This document shows positions 8,520-17,557 of a stretch of 64,000 nucleotides of DNA, one piece after another. The translations under genes and the position numbers were made by a program. The notes beneath the pieces were generated by a model. The model was not told the DNA's origin. It did not search any database and worked only from the letters and a program-made list of their open reading frames with translations. The stretch comes from Clostridium putrefaciens (GTDB lineage: Bacteria; Bacillota; Clostridia; Clostridiales; Clostridiaceae), in contig NZ_UFWZ01000001.1 in NCBI RefSeq assembly GCF_900461105.1, positions 558,001-622,000 on the forward strand. The letters are read 5' to 3'. Every line of letters begins with the position of its first letter. The stretch's first letter is position 1.

Positions 8520-10469
8520 ATGATAGGTAATATAAGATTACAAAAGCTTATAGAAATATTAACAAATACTAATCAAGATATTACAGGGAAAGAATTATGT
8601 AATGTTTTAGGAGTTTCATCTAGAACCATTAGAAGCGATATAAAAGATCTAAACTCTATATTAGAAGATAAAGGAGCTATGATTTCTTCAAAAAAATCAA
8701 AGGGATATAAAATAGAAGTTTTTGAAGAAAATAAATTTAATAGTTTTTTAAAAAATATTAATGAAAATGATGATATTTATAATTTAACTGGGGAAGAAAG
8801 AGCTCAATATATAATAGTAAAATTATTAACTAATGAGATTAAAGGCATAGAGGGGATTACTCAGATAGAATTAGCAGATGAATTATATATAAGTTTATCA
8901 TCACTAAAAAATGATATAAAATTAGCTAAAAGTATATTATTAAAAATTGATTTAGATATTGAAAAGGTCAGTAATAAAGGAATAAAGATTAGTGGGAATG
9001 AAGAAAGTATAAGGGGCTATATAAATGGATATATGCTTTCTTACAATGGTTTCTTAAAAGATGTTTTAGATTTATCTTTTAAGGAGATATTAGGTGATAA
9101 AGAAGAGATTTTTATAAATAGTATATTAAAAGACAATATATTTAAATTTAAATATAGATTATCTGATATAAGTTATAGAGAGATAGTTTCTTATATAAAG
9201 ATAATATTGGTAAGAAACTATAAAAATAAAACAATTAATTATAATGAGAGTACTAGAGAAAAATTAATAAATGATCCTAAATTTAAAATAGCACAAAGTA
9301 TTTGTAACAACATAGAAGAGGAAATTGAAATAAAGATATTAGACAATGAAGTTTTATATCTTACTAAGCACATTACTTCAAGTAGTTTAATTGAAGAAGA
9401 TAAGGATAGAATAATAAGTACCTTAGAAAATGAAGATAAATTATTAATAGATATATTATCATATATTAAAGATATATTTAATCTGGATTTTACGAAAGAT
9501 ACTATACTTATAAATTTTTTGGGACCACATATTAAAGCCGCAATTAATAGGGCTAAATATGGCATTAAAATAGAAAACCCAATGTTAAATTTAATAAAGA
9601 ACAATTACCCATTTGCTTTAGAAATTGCAATAGTAGCAAATAGCATTATTAAAAGTGAACAAGGCCTTAATTTAACAGAAGATGACATTGGATTTATGGC
9701 ATTACATTTTGCAGCAGCCCTTGAACGTACAAAGCATAACAATGGATGTACTGTTAAAAATGCAATAATAGTTTGTACTACAGGTGTTGGAACATCATTA
9801 TTACTTAAGGTTAAGTTAGAAGCGCATTTTAAAGATAGATTGAATATAATAGATACTATACCATTTTATGAATTCAATAATGTTACATTAAATAATGTGG
9901 ATTTGATAATATCTACAGTTCCTTTAGAAAATAAGTGTGATAAGGTAATTCATATTAAAAGATTATTAGATAGCGATGAAATTAAATTAATAGAATATAA
10001 ATTAGATTATAATTATTCAAATCCAAATGATTTTATAAAAAGATTTAATGAAAGATTATTTTTTATTGATGTTGAAGTGAGTGATCGTGATAGCACAATT
10101 GACCTTATTACAAATAAGTTAATTAAGTATAATTATATTACTGAAGGTGTAAAACAAGAAATTTTTAAACGAGAAAAATTAGCAGGTACGCAAATAGGAA
10201 ACTTAGTGGCTATTCCACATTCTATTAATGAAGATATCAAAGAATCTTTTATAGCGGTGGCAATATTAAAAAAACCTATACAGTGGGATAATGAAAAGGT
10301 ACAATTAGTTTTACTTATAGGTATGTCTACTAAGGATAAACATAATTGGAAGCCTCATCTAGAGCAGTTGTATAAGAATATTATAGATATAAATGTAGTT
10401 GAAGATGTAATAAAATCAACTAATTTTGAAGAATTTAAAAAAGTAGTTAATAAATTTAAAAACATATAA
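8520..10469 (+). CDS. PRD-containing PTS-regulated transcription regulator (ManR/MtlR/LicR type)
   Basis: A 649-residue DNA-binding regulator whose activity is set by PTS phosphorylation. Domains in order: an N-terminal HTH (about 1-65, GVSSRTIRSDIKDL), a second HTH/Mga-like segment (about 90-165), two PRD domains (about 180-400, with conserved His in LTKHI and ALHFAAALERT), an EIIB-like domain (about 415-500, IVCTTGVGTSLLL with its Cys) and an EIIA-like domain (about 505-649, VAIPHSI with the phosphorylatable His). No AAA domain, so it is not LevR-like. It lies between manA and the PTS genes, which share a promoter element, and is the obvious regulator of both. Whether it responds to mannose or fructose cannot be told. 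Confidence 0.9.
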   Translation: MIGNIRLQKLIEILTNTNQDITGKELCNVLGVSSRTIRSDIKDLNSILEDKGAMISSKKSKGYKIEVFEENKFNSFLKNINENDDIYNLTGEERAQYIIVKLLTNEIKGIEGITQIELADELYISLSSLKNDIKLAKSILLKIDLDIEKVSNKGIKISGNEESIRGYINGYMLSYNGFLKDVLDLSFKEILGDKEEIFINSILKDNIFKFKYRLSDISYREIVSYIKIILVRNYKNKTINYNESTREKLINDPKFKIAQSICNNIEEEIEIKILDNEVLYLTKHITSSSLIEEDKDRIISTLENEDKLLIDILSYIKDIFNLDFTKDTILINFLGPHIKAAINRAKYGIKIENPMLNLIKNNYPFALEIAIVANSIIKSEQGLNLTEDDIGFMALHFAAALERTKHNNGCTVKNAIIVCTTGVGTSLLLKVKLEAHFKDRLNIIDTIPFYEFNNVTLNNVDLIISTVPLENKCDKVIHIKRLLDSDEIKLIEYKLDYNYSNPNDFIKRFNERLFFIDVEVSDRDSTIDLITNKLIKYNYITEGVKQEIFKREKLAGTQIGNLVAIPHSINEDIKESFIAVAILKKPIQWDNEKVQLVLLIGMSTKDKHNWKPHLEQLYKNIIDINVVEDVIKSTNFEEFKKVVNKFKNI

Positions 10470-10493
10470 AATGAAAAAGTATAAGATATTGTA

Positions 10494-10550
10494 TTTCCTC
10501 TATATAAGGAAAAAGTCTGTCTATGAATATGTTTACAGTAAACGTATAAT
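10494..10550 (+). promoter_or_regulatory. PTS operon control region: TTTCCT-N7-AGGAAAAA element and -10
   Basis: TTTCCT (10494-10499) and AGGAAAAA (10507-10514), then exactly 30 bases to TATAAT (10545-10550). The palindrome GTTTACAGTAAAC (10531-10543) lies between. The layout and much of the spacer match the manA promoter, implying shared control by the regulator upstream. Confidence 0.6.
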
Positions 10551-10613
10551 AAAGGCATAAAGATAAAGACTATTAATAAGAAGTAAATTAATTATAGAGG
10601 AGGATATGTAAAT

Positions 10614-12029
10614 ATGAAATTATTAGCAGTAACATCATGTCCAGTTGGGATTGCTCATACGTATATAGCAGCAGAGAAGCTAAACAAAATGGCAAAAAAG
10701 ATGGGAATAGAAATTAAGGTTGAAACTCAAGGGTCAACTGGGGCTGAGAATGTAATAACAAATCAGGATATCAAAGAAGCAGATGGTATAATTATTGCAG
10801 CGGATAAAGCTGTAAGTTTAGAAAGATTTGAAGGTATGGCAATGATAGAGTGTCCAATAGCTAAAGCTATAAAAGAGCCAGAAGTTTTAATTCAAATGTT
10901 TTTAGATGGAAAAGTTGAAAAGAAAAAGGCAAAGAACATTAAGAGTATTGATGAAGCTAAAAGAGAAACAAAGATTAAACAACCTGCTTTTTACAAGCAT
11001 TTAATGGGCGGAGTTTCATATATGATTCCAGTTGTAGTTGTAGCAGGTTTATTGATAGCAATAGCATTAGCCTTTGGAGGTACGCCAAGTGAAACAGGAC
11101 TTGTAATACCAGATAGTTCATTTTGGAAGAAAGTCGAAATGATAGGTGGGGCTGGATTTATATTTATGGTACCAATACTTTCAGGGTTTATTGCCTATTC
11201 AATAGCAGATAGACCAGGTTTAGTACCGGGATTAATTGGTGGATATATAGCATCCAATGGTTCTTTTTATGGATCTCAAGCAAATGCAGGATTTTTAGGC
11301 GGTATAGTAACGGGATTTTTAGCTGGATATGTAGCTAAAGGATTAAGATCACTTAAGGTTCCTAAAATGATTAAACCAATAATGCCAATAATTATAATTC
11401 CTATAATATCAACATTAGTAACAGGTTTAGCATTTATATTAGTTTTAGGTGGACCAATAACTTCAATATTTGAAGGATTAACTAACTTTTTAGCAGGATT
11501 ATCTGGAGCAAGCTCAATATTATTAGCAACTATATTAGGTTCAATGATAGCATTTGATATGGGAGGTCCAGTAAATAAAACAGCATTTTTATTTGGAGTT
11601 TCAATGATAACAGCAGGTAACCCACAAATAATGGGTCCAATAGCAGCAGCAGTAGCAATTCCACCAATAGGAATGGGTATTGCAACATTTATAGGTAAAA
11701 AGTATTATAGTGAAGATGAAATTGATGCAGGTAAAGCGGCGTTTGCAATGGGGCTTTGTGGAATAACTGAAGGTGCAATCCCATTTGCATCAATAGATCC
11801 TATAAGAGTTATACCTTCATTAATGGTTGGATCAGTAGTTGGAGCTAATATTGCAATGTTTGGAAAGGTTGCCGATATAGTACCTCACGGTGGCCCAATA
11901 GTTGCTTTAATGGGTGGTATTGAAGGGGTGTTAATGTTTTTAGTAGCAATAATTGTTGGATCAATAATTACAGCTTTAATGGTTAATGCTTTAAAAGGAA
12001 TGAAAATGAATAAAGATAAGGTAATTTAA
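10614..12029 (+). CDS. PTS fructose/mannose-type EIIBC component
   Basis: A 471-residue membrane phosphotransferase subunit that imports and phosphorylates a hexose. The N-terminal EIIB domain (about 1-100) has the phosphocysteine motif TSCPVGIAHTY and ETQGSTGAEN, both typical of the fructose family. After a Lys-rich linker (about 100-125), the EIIC domain (about 125-465) spans about nine membrane segments with GGPVNKTAF, GLCGITEGAIPFA and PHGGP, conserved in FruA-type EIIC. GAGGAGG precedes the ATG. EIIA is a separate gene just downstream. The neighbouring manA argues for mannose or a mixed substrate, so I give no symbol. Confidence 0.92.
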   Translation: MKLLAVTSCPVGIAHTYIAAEKLNKMAKKMGIEIKVETQGSTGAENVITNQDIKEADGIIIAADKAVSLERFEGMAMIECPIAKAIKEPEVLIQMFLDGKVEKKKAKNIKSIDEAKRETKIKQPAFYKHLMGGVSYMIPVVVVAGLLIAIALAFGGTPSETGLVIPDSSFWKKVEMIGGAGFIFMVPILSGFIAYSIADRPGLVPGLIGGYIASNGSFYGSQANAGFLGGIVTGFLAGYVAKGLRSLKVPKMIKPIMPIIIIPIISTLVTGLAFILVLGGPITSIFEGLTNFLAGLSGASSILLATILGSMIAFDMGGPVNKTAFLFGVSMITAGNPQIMGPIAAAVAIPPIGMGIATFIGKKYYSEDEIDAGKAAFAMGLCGITEGAIPFASIDPIRVIPSLMVGSVVGANIAMFGKVADIVPHGGPIVALMGGIEGVLMFLVAIIVGSIITALMVNALKGMKMNKDKVI

Positions 12030-12089
12030 TGAACTATTTATGGCCTATTGATAGATATTACATTTTATATATTTAAAGGAGAAGTGAAT

Positions 12090-12536
12090 ATGAGTAAACA
12101 ATTTGATGTGAAATATATGGATTTAGATTTGAAAACAACTGAAAAGTTTGAAACAATCAAACATTTAGCTAATTTAATGGAAGAAAGACTAATAGATGTA
12201 GATAAATATATAGAAGATGTTAAATCAAGGGAGGCTATGTCAACAACTGGTATAGGAGATGGAGTTGCAATACCACATGCAAAATCTGAATGGGTTAAGG
12301 AACCAACAGTTGTTGTAGGAAAAAGTTCTAGAGGAATAGAATGGCAGAGCTTAGATGATGAACCTGTAAATCTAGTGTTTTTAATAGCTGTTCCAGAAGG
12401 TGAAGGGAATGAACATCTTAAAATTCTTCAAGCCTTAGCTGTTAGTTTAATAGATGATGAATTTAAAGAAAAGATACAAAATGCAACAGACAAGAAGATC
12501 ATAGAAGAATTATTAATTAAAAAGACAAATAGATAA
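12090..12536 (+). CDS. PTS fructose-type EIIA component
   Basis: A 148-residue cytoplasmic phosphocarrier that passes phosphate from HPr to the EIIB domain of the gene before it. The active-site His is in GVAIPHAKSEWV (about residue 65), with the REAMSTTGIGDG block upstream, typical of the fructose/mannitol EIIA family. I chose ATG 12090 because AAAGGAG lies nine bases upstream; an in-frame TTG at 12048 has no ribosome binding site. It is 60 bases after the EIIBC gene and is the last gene of the operon. Confidence 0.92.
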   Translation: MSKQFDVKYMDLDLKTTEKFETIKHLANLMEERLIDVDKYIEDVKSREAMSTTGIGDGVAIPHAKSEWVKEPTVVVGKSSRGIEWQSLDDEPVNLVFLIAVPEGEGNEHLKILQALAVSLIDDEFKEKIQNATDKKIIEELLIKKTNR

Positions 12537-12614
12537 GTTGAACTTTGGGAAAGAGATGGTACATCTGAATTGCTTTTAAAGAGTAAGATGGCAAGATATT
12601 ACTATTAATAAAGC

Positions 12615-12662
12615 ATAAAAAAATGTGATAACTTAGTATTTAAGTTATCACATTTTATTTTT
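12615..12662. terminator. Bidirectional terminator
   Basis: A perfect 14-bp stem, AATGTGATAACTTA with its complement, with A runs on the left and T runs on the right. It serves the PTS operon and the convergent cupin gene. Confidence 0.9.
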
Positions 12663-12677
12663 AAATCAATATTATAT

Positions 12678-13505
12678 TTATTTTTTTAGTATACCAACTT
12701 TAGGAAGTTTAGATAGTCTGTTTGATGCCCCGTGGCAACTTTCAAATTGTGCTGTTAGATCCTTGCCAGCGGTTAATCCGAAGTGGGTACCTCCACTCCA
12801 TTTTGAATTATTACTTACATCATATACTATTCCATTAACTGCTACGTAAGCTGGGTTACCCATAGTGCCATTATATTGAGCAAGTTCTTCTAAGGTAAAT
12901 TCCTTAGTTTCTCTAGTATATCTTTGATTACTTTGAAAATTGTAGCTTGAGGTTTGTTCAGCAGCATCTGCATCAGCTTTAGTTAGATGAATTGTACCAC
13001 GTGGATGCTCAGGGGGTGCATAAATAGAATATAATTTAATTGGGTTATTTCCTGTATTAATTAAATTGTGCCATTTACCAGCTGGTATTATGAAAATAAA
13101 GTCATCAGATACTCTTTGTTGAAAATCTAAATAATCTTTTCTATCACCCATTTTAACAATGCCTTCACCGTTTTCAATGCGTACGAATTGATCAACGTCA
13201 GGGTGCATCTCTAAACCTATTTCTCCTCCAACTGGAATACTCATCAAGGTAAGCTGCAAATAGCTTCCTGTCCATAAAGCAGTACGAAAAGTATTGTTTT
13301 GATTAGTTGCCTTCTCGATATTAATTACAAAGGGTTCTGGACCATAATCTTTCAATTGCATTTTGGATAAGTCTTGGTTACCCATAGGTGTATTTACAAA
13401 GTAAGGACAGCGGTAGGAGTTGTAAGGATTATATATTGTATCTAAATTATAATCTGGTGTATTCATGCAATAAGGGCATGGATATGTTTCATAAGCATTA
13501 TACAT
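12678..13505 (-). CDS. Cupin plus cytochrome-b5-like protein with CPYC-rich N-terminus, probable spore coat protein
   Basis: A 275-residue fusion. Residues 1-50 hold repeated Tyr/Asn/Pro segments with CPYC and CPYF, recalling coat-protein leaders. Residues about 60-180 are a cupin barrel with LEMHPDVDQFVRIENGEG and PAGKWHNLINTG (metal-binding His/Glu). The C-terminal 75 residues read as a cytochrome-b5/steroid-binding-like domain (FTLEELAQYNG, PAYVAVNGIVYDVS). ATG 13505 is chosen because AAAGGA lies nine bases upstream; the ATGs 9 and 18 bases earlier are not correctly spaced. A SigK-like promoter is present, so late mother-cell expression is inferred. The ligand is unknown. Confidence 0.75.
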   Translation of the reverse strand: MYNAYETYPCPYCMNTPDYNLDTIYNPYNSYRCPYFVNTPMGNQDLSKMQLKDYGPEPFVINIEKATNQNNTFRTALWTGSYLQLTLMSIPVGGEIGLEMHPDVDQFVRIENGEGIVKMGDRKDYLDFQQRVSDDFIFIIPAGKWHNLINTGNNPIKLYSIYAPPEHPRGTIHLTKADADAAEQTSSYNFQSNQRYTRETKEFTLEELAQYNGTMGNPAYVAVNGIVYDVSNNSKWSGGTHFGLTAGKDLTAQFESCHGASNRLSKLPKVGILKK

Positions 13506-13536
13506 ATTGCTCATTCCTTTCATAGATTTACAATAT

Positions 13537-13564
13537 TATAATATGAGTAATCTTTAGATAAGGT
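13537..13564 (-). promoter_or_regulatory. SigK-like promoter of cupin/b5 gene
   Basis: On the minus strand, AC, 17 bases, then CATATTATA, which fits the SigK pattern AC-N16/17-CATAnnnTA, about 30 bases before the chosen start. It suggests transcription in the late mother cell. Confidence 0.55.
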
Positions 13565-13661
13565 GCTAAGGTTTACAAAGAAAAGCATAAATTTAAGAAT
13601 AAAATGTTAATACCTTAGATTCTCAAATAGACTGAGTTTTTGGGTGGAAATAAAATGGGTA

Positions 13662-13689
13662 TTGACATAAGGATAAAATAGAGTATACT
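13662..13689 (+). promoter_or_regulatory. SigA-type promoter of radical SAM gene
   Basis: TTGACA (13662-13667), a 16-base spacer and TATACT (13684-13689), 145 bases before the radical SAM gene. The long leader from 13690 to 13833 shows no riboswitch I recognise. Confidence 0.7.
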
Positions 13690-13833
13690 AAAAAATGGTT
13701 ATTGTAATATACTAAATTAAAGCAAAACATAAAAGGATAGATTTAGATGACTGTATAAAGTTTACAAACTGTGAAAAAGTCATGAAATATTAATATTAAA
13801 CAAGTATTTCTCAAAACAAGGGGGTTCAACTAA

Positions 13834-14760
13834 ATGGAAGAAATGAAATATATTTATGGACCAGTACCATCTCGTAGATTGGGCATGTCTTTAGGAGTAA
13901 GCCCTATTCATAAAAGGACATGTAATTATTCCTGCATATATTGCCAGCTTGGAAGAACAAGTTCTATGACTAACTTTAGAGAAATGTACTTTGATTTAGA
14001 AGAAATAATAGGTGAATTTGACTATGTGATTGAAAATAATATTAGCTTTGATATTGTAACTATTGTGGGGGAGGGAGAGCCTACTTTATATTTAGGACTT
14101 GGAAGACTCATTGATGAAATAAAAAAAAGAGTTAGTAAACCAGTTGCAGTCATAACTAATGGATCATTCTTATATGATAAGATGGTCCAACAGGAGATAT
14201 CAAAAGCTGATATTATACTACCATCTATGGATGGATATGATGAGGAGTCATTTAAAAAGATTAATCGACCATATAAAAAGATAAAATATGAAGATGTTTA
14301 TTATGGATTAATAGAATTTTCTAAGATATATAAAGGACAGCTATGGTTAGAAATAATGTTTATGGAAGGTATTAATGATTCTAACCTAGCTTTGAAAAGG
14401 TATTCAGAGATCTTAAAAGAAATAGAATATGATCGACTATATTTGAATACACCAGTACGTCCACCTGCAGAATCAGATATAAATATAGTTAGTAATGACA
14501 GAATGAAATATATATCTGAAATTCTTGGTGGCATATCAATAGATTTATTGTATTCCACAGGATTTTATAGTGAAATTTCAGATGATTATAATGCAGTAAT
14601 AAGCATCATAAAGAGGCATCCTATGAATCAATTTGAGATTGAGAGTTTTTTAAACAATAGACAAGGTAGTGATGTTATAAATATATTTGATAGACTTAAA
14701 TTAGATAAGGAAGTAGCTATTATTAAATATAAGGGTTACGACACATATCGCTTAAGTTAA
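13834..14760 (+). CDS. Radical SAM protein (COG0731-like)
   Basis: A 308-residue radical SAM enzyme. YGPVPSRRLG at the N-terminus and the canonical C-x3-C-x2-C cluster at Cys30, Cys34 and Cys37 (CNYSCIYC) would bind the 4Fe-4S cluster and S-adenosylmethionine. EGEPTLY provides the usual glycine-rich SAM contact, and ITNGSFLYD follows. The C-terminal 60 residues look like a winged-helix-like add-on (HPMNQFEIESFL). PSRRLG plus the cluster place it among wyosine-synthase-like Fe-S oxidoreductases of unknown substrate. GGGGG precedes the ATG. It is monocistronic, with a strong SigA-type promoter. Confidence 0.85.
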   Translation: MEEMKYIYGPVPSRRLGMSLGVSPIHKRTCNYSCIYCQLGRTSSMTNFREMYFDLEEIIGEFDYVIENNISFDIVTIVGEGEPTLYLGLGRLIDEIKKRVSKPVAVITNGSFLYDKMVQQEISKADIILPSMDGYDEESFKKINRPYKKIKYEDVYYGLIEFSKIYKGQLWLEIMFMEGINDSNLALKRYSEILKEIEYDRLYLNTPVRPPAESDINIVSNDRMKYISEILGGISIDLLYSTGFYSEISDDYNAVISIIKRHPMNQFEIESFLNNRQGSDVINIFDRLKLDKEVAIIKYKGYDTYRLS

Positions 14761-14901
14761 GATATGGCAAGTGTTTTATAATTTCCACAATGTGGATTAT
14801 AGTAAATAATGAAGGTTTGTGTTACAATTTAAGAATTAGTATTTAAGTATTTAAGTATTTAAAAAGCAATTATAATTACATTTTATAAGGCAGGGTTCAG
14901 A

Positions 14902-14985
14902 ATGTGTGACTATATTTTAACTTGTTGTTCCACAGCGGATATGTCCTATGAATATTTCAACAAACTTAATATTCCATTACTCTAA
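14902..14985 (+). pseudogene. DegV N-terminal remnant
   Basis: A 27-codon frame reading MCDYILTCCSTADMS and ending in NIPLL. This is the classic N-terminus of the DegV fatty-acid-binding family, including the TCCSTADL phosphate/ligand loop, but the remaining 250 or so residues are gone. The rest of the 14761-15247 gap has short AT-rich repeats (TATTTAAG) and a terminator, nothing else coding. Confidence 0.6.
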
Positions 14986-15043
14986 AAAAACAAAATATTA
15001 GGTCTTAGTAAGTACTAATAATTAAAATGCCATTGAATTATAC

Positions 15044-15075
15044 AGGACTTTGGGAGAAATCCTTTAGTCCTTTTT
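15044..15075 (+). terminator. Terminator, probably of the lost degV gene
   Basis: AGGACT and AGTCCT arms with an inner GGGA/TCCT pairing and a GAAA loop, followed by TTTTT. It is orphaned downstream of the DegV remnant, consistent with a large internal deletion of that gene. Confidence 0.6.
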
Positions 15076-15247
15076 ATATATAAAGGTTAAAGTAATTTAA
15101 AGTTAAAAAATATGAGAATGGTATGTACACAAATTATTAATTATAAGATATAATAAATAATAGTATTTGTGGGACATATCCTGATCCACTTGTTATTATG
15201 TACAAAGGTGGAATAATGTATTCTAAAAGAGGAAGGTAGTAGTTAAA

Positions 15248-16981
15248 ATGAATTTTTTTGTAGATTTAAATGTAAGAAAGAAATTAATATCAGTATTTTC
15301 TATAGTTATTATTTTTGTGATTTTAATAGGTAGAGAGGGTATAGTAAGTTCATCAAAAATAAATAGAGGGTCTGAAATTATATATGGTACTAATTTAGTA
15401 GGGGTTAAAGATTTGTTAGGAATTAAAGCCAATTTAAATGAGATTACGACTAATATGTTTATGATTGTTTCTGAACAGGATGAGTCAAAGGTAGATGAAA
15501 AAATAAAAACTATAAATCACTTATTTGAGGAAAATATAAAGTTAGAAGAAGAATATGATAACACACCATATGAATTGAATTCTGATATTGCAAAGGAAGA
15601 AGAAAAGAATTATGAGGATTTTAATAATGAATTAGTAAAATATAAAGAGGGTAATTCTAAGATTATTAAGCTAGTAAAAGCCAAAGAGTATGAGGAAGCG
15701 TTTAAGTTTAATAATTCAGAGTTAAATTTAATAAGAATTTCTATGATTGAAAAGTTAGATAAATTAGTTATTACTAATGAACAATATGCTAAACAGTCTA
15801 ATATAGAAAGCACAAATCAATTTAAAAAAGCTAGAAATAGAATTATAATTTATACGGCTATAGCATTTTTAATTACAATGTTGATGTCTTATATAATAAT
15901 GAGGAGTATAATAGATCCTTTAAATAAAATAAAAGATTTAGCAGGAAGATTATCTATTTATGACTTTTCTAAAACACTTATTATTTCAACAAAAGATGAA
16001 TTCGGACAAACTGCCATCGCGTTAAATGCAGCACAGGATAATGTTAAAGAGTTACTAAAAGAAATAACAAACAACTCCTTTGATCTTAATGCATCTTCTG
16101 AAGAGCTCTCAGCTACAGTTGAGGAAATAACAGCTAAAATAGAAGCTATAGATTGCTCAACTATAGAAATAGATAAAGCAGTTCAAGAAGTAAGTAGCAC
16201 ATCAGAGGAAATAAGTGCATCCGTTGAAGAGGTTAACTCAAGCATGGAAGAACTATCTTCAAAGGCTATGGATGGTAGTAGCAATGCTTCACAAATCAAA
16301 GAAAAGGCCGAGAAGATTCGAGTAGAGGCTAGAAAGGTATCTAAAAAGAGTGAAGATATTTATAAGGAAAAGGAAAAGAGTATACTAAAAGCTATAGAAG
16401 ATGGAAATGTTGTAGATGAAATAAAGATTATGGCAGATGTAATTGCAGGCATTTCAGGTAAAACTAACTTACTAGCTTTAAATGCAACAATTGAAGCTGC
16501 AAGGGCGGGAGAACATGGAAAAGGTTTTGCAGTAGTTGCAGATGAAGTAAGAAAACTTGCAGAACAATCTGGAGATACTGTAAAGACTATTCAAGATACA
16601 ATAATAAAGGTTCAATATGCATTTAAAAATTTATCCTCAAATAGCAACGATATACTTAAATTTATTATAGAAAATATGAAGCCAGCTTTAGATCAATACG
16701 CAAGAGTTGGGGAGCAATATGGTGAAGATGGAGAATTTATAAGTTCTATGTCGGAAGAAATTGCAGCTATGTCGGAAGAGGTGGAAGCCACAATAGAACA
16801 AGTTAGTATGGCTGTTCAAACCCTTGCAGAGAGTTCACAGCTTTCAGCAGAAGGTACATCAGATATTCAAATTAGTATTGAGGAAACTTCAAAAGCTATG
16901 GAGCAAGTATCAAAAACCTCACAAATCCAAGTAAAACTTGCACAAAAACTTAATGATTTGGTACAAAAATTTAAAATTTAA
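15248..16981 (+). CDS. Methyl-accepting chemotaxis protein
   Basis: A 577-residue membrane chemoreceptor. TM1 is at about residues 12-30 and TM2 at about 198-217. The roughly 165-residue extracellular region between them is helical and acidic, fitting a four-helix-bundle ligand domain. A HAMP segment follows (about 218-270), then the long cytoplasmic coiled coil. The conserved hairpin tip [20 protein letters not shown] and EVRKLAEQS, which contacts CheA/CheW, is intact near residues 405-440. It lies alone with its own perfect terminator. No C-terminal CheR-binding pentapeptide is seen. The ligand cannot be inferred. Confidence 0.93.
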   Translation: MNFFVDLNVRKKLISVFSIVIIFVILIGREGIVSSSKINRGSEIIYGTNLVGVKDLLGIKANLNEITTNMFMIVSEQDESKVDEKIKTINHLFEENIKLEEEYDNTPYELNSDIAKEEEKNYEDFNNELVKYKEGNSKIIKLVKAKEYEEAFKFNNSELNLIRISMIEKLDKLVITNEQYAKQSNIESTNQFKKARNRIIIYTAIAFLITMLMSYIIMRSIIDPLNKIKDLAGRLSIYDFSKTLIISTKDEFGQTAIALNAAQDNVKELLKEITNNSFDLNASSEELSATVEEITAKIEAIDCSTIEIDKAVQEVSSTSEEISASVEEVNSSMEELSSKAMDGSSNASQIKEKAEKIRVEARKVSKKSEDIYKEKEKSILKAIEDGNVVDEIKIMADVIAGISGKTNLLALNATIEAARAGEHGKGFAVVADEVRKLAEQSGDTVKTIQDTIIKVQYAFKNLSSNSNDILKFIIENMKPALDQYARVGEQYGEDGEFISSMSEEIAAMSEEVEATIEQVSMAVQTLAESSQLSAEGTSDIQISIEETSKAMEQVSKTSQIQVKLAQKLNDLVQKFKI

Positions 16982-17041
16982 AGATATCTTTTATAAGTTA
17001 GTTTTTAGTAATATTTATATTAAGATGTTAAAACAAAATTA

Positions 17042-17078
17042 AAAAACCTTAAGAGCTAAAACTCTTAAGGTTTTTTTT
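17042..17078 (+). terminator. Rho-independent terminator
   Basis: A perfect 13-bp stem, AAACCTTAAGAG with its complement, and eight T residues after the chemoreceptor gene. Confidence 0.92.
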
Positions 17079-17093
17079 AGCATTTTTAGTTAA

Positions 17094-17145
17094 TGGCATT
17101 TGACAATAACATAAAATAGAAGTAAACTTAAGGTGGCAAATGCCA
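17094..17145 (+). promoter_or_regulatory. Promoter with two TGGCA-WW-TGCCA palindromes
   Basis: TTGACA (17100-17105), 17 bases, TAAACT (17123-17128). One palindrome, TGGCATTTGACA (17094-17105), overlaps the -35 element; a perfect copy, TGGCAAATGCCA (17134-17145), lies around the transcription start. Their centres are 40 bp apart. They look like operator sites of a regulator of the following operon, possibly the DUF134 protein at its end. Confidence 0.55.
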
Positions 17146-17173
17146 ATAATGAAATTGATTAGGAGGAATAGTA

Positions 17174-17539
17174 ATGAAAATAGCAATTTCAGCAACAGGA
17201 AAAACTAAAGAAGATTTAATGGATATGAGATTTGGTAGGTGTGAATATTTTCAAATTCATGATACTAAAAGTGGTGAAGTTACAATTTTAGAAAACAAAG
17301 GTCAAAATGCTAATGGTGGTGCAGGTATTGCATCATCTAATCAATTGATAGATGAGGAGGTAGATGTTATTATCACAGGAAATCTTGGACCTAATGCATT
17401 TGAACTTATTCAAAAGGCAGAAATTAAGGCATATAAATCTGGTAATATAGCTATAAATTCGGTACTTAAAAAATATGATGCTAGTGAACTTGAAGAAATA
17501 AAGATATCTGGTCCTGCAAACCATGGTGGAAACCGTTAG
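17174..17539 (+). CDS. NifX/NifB-C-terminal-like (dinitrogenase cofactor domain) protein
   Basis: A 121-residue single-domain protein of the family that binds nitrogenase FeMo-cofactor precursors, which also occurs widely in anaerobes without nitrogenase. MRFGRCEYFQIHD, GGAGIASSNQLIDEEVDVIITGNLGPNA and the acidic/Gly-rich ending are typical. GGAGG precedes the ATG. It is the first gene of a five-gene operon with two MinD-ferredoxin ATPases, a second NifX-like protein and a DUF134 regulator. No nif structural gene is in the window, so a general Fe-S cluster or metal-cofactor role is inferred. Confidence 0.85.
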   Translation: MKIAISATGKTKEDLMDMRFGRCEYFQIHDTKSGEVTILENKGQNANGGAGIASSNQLIDEEVDVIITGNLGPNAFELIQKAEIKAYKSGNIAINSVLKKYDASELEEIKISGPANHGGNR

Positions 17540-17557
17540 ATTGGAGATGGATTTTTA

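Noticed and set aside
15080-15247. c-di-GMP or other riboswitch before the chemoreceptor
   Set aside because: No GEMM-like core or other aptamer signature was seen.
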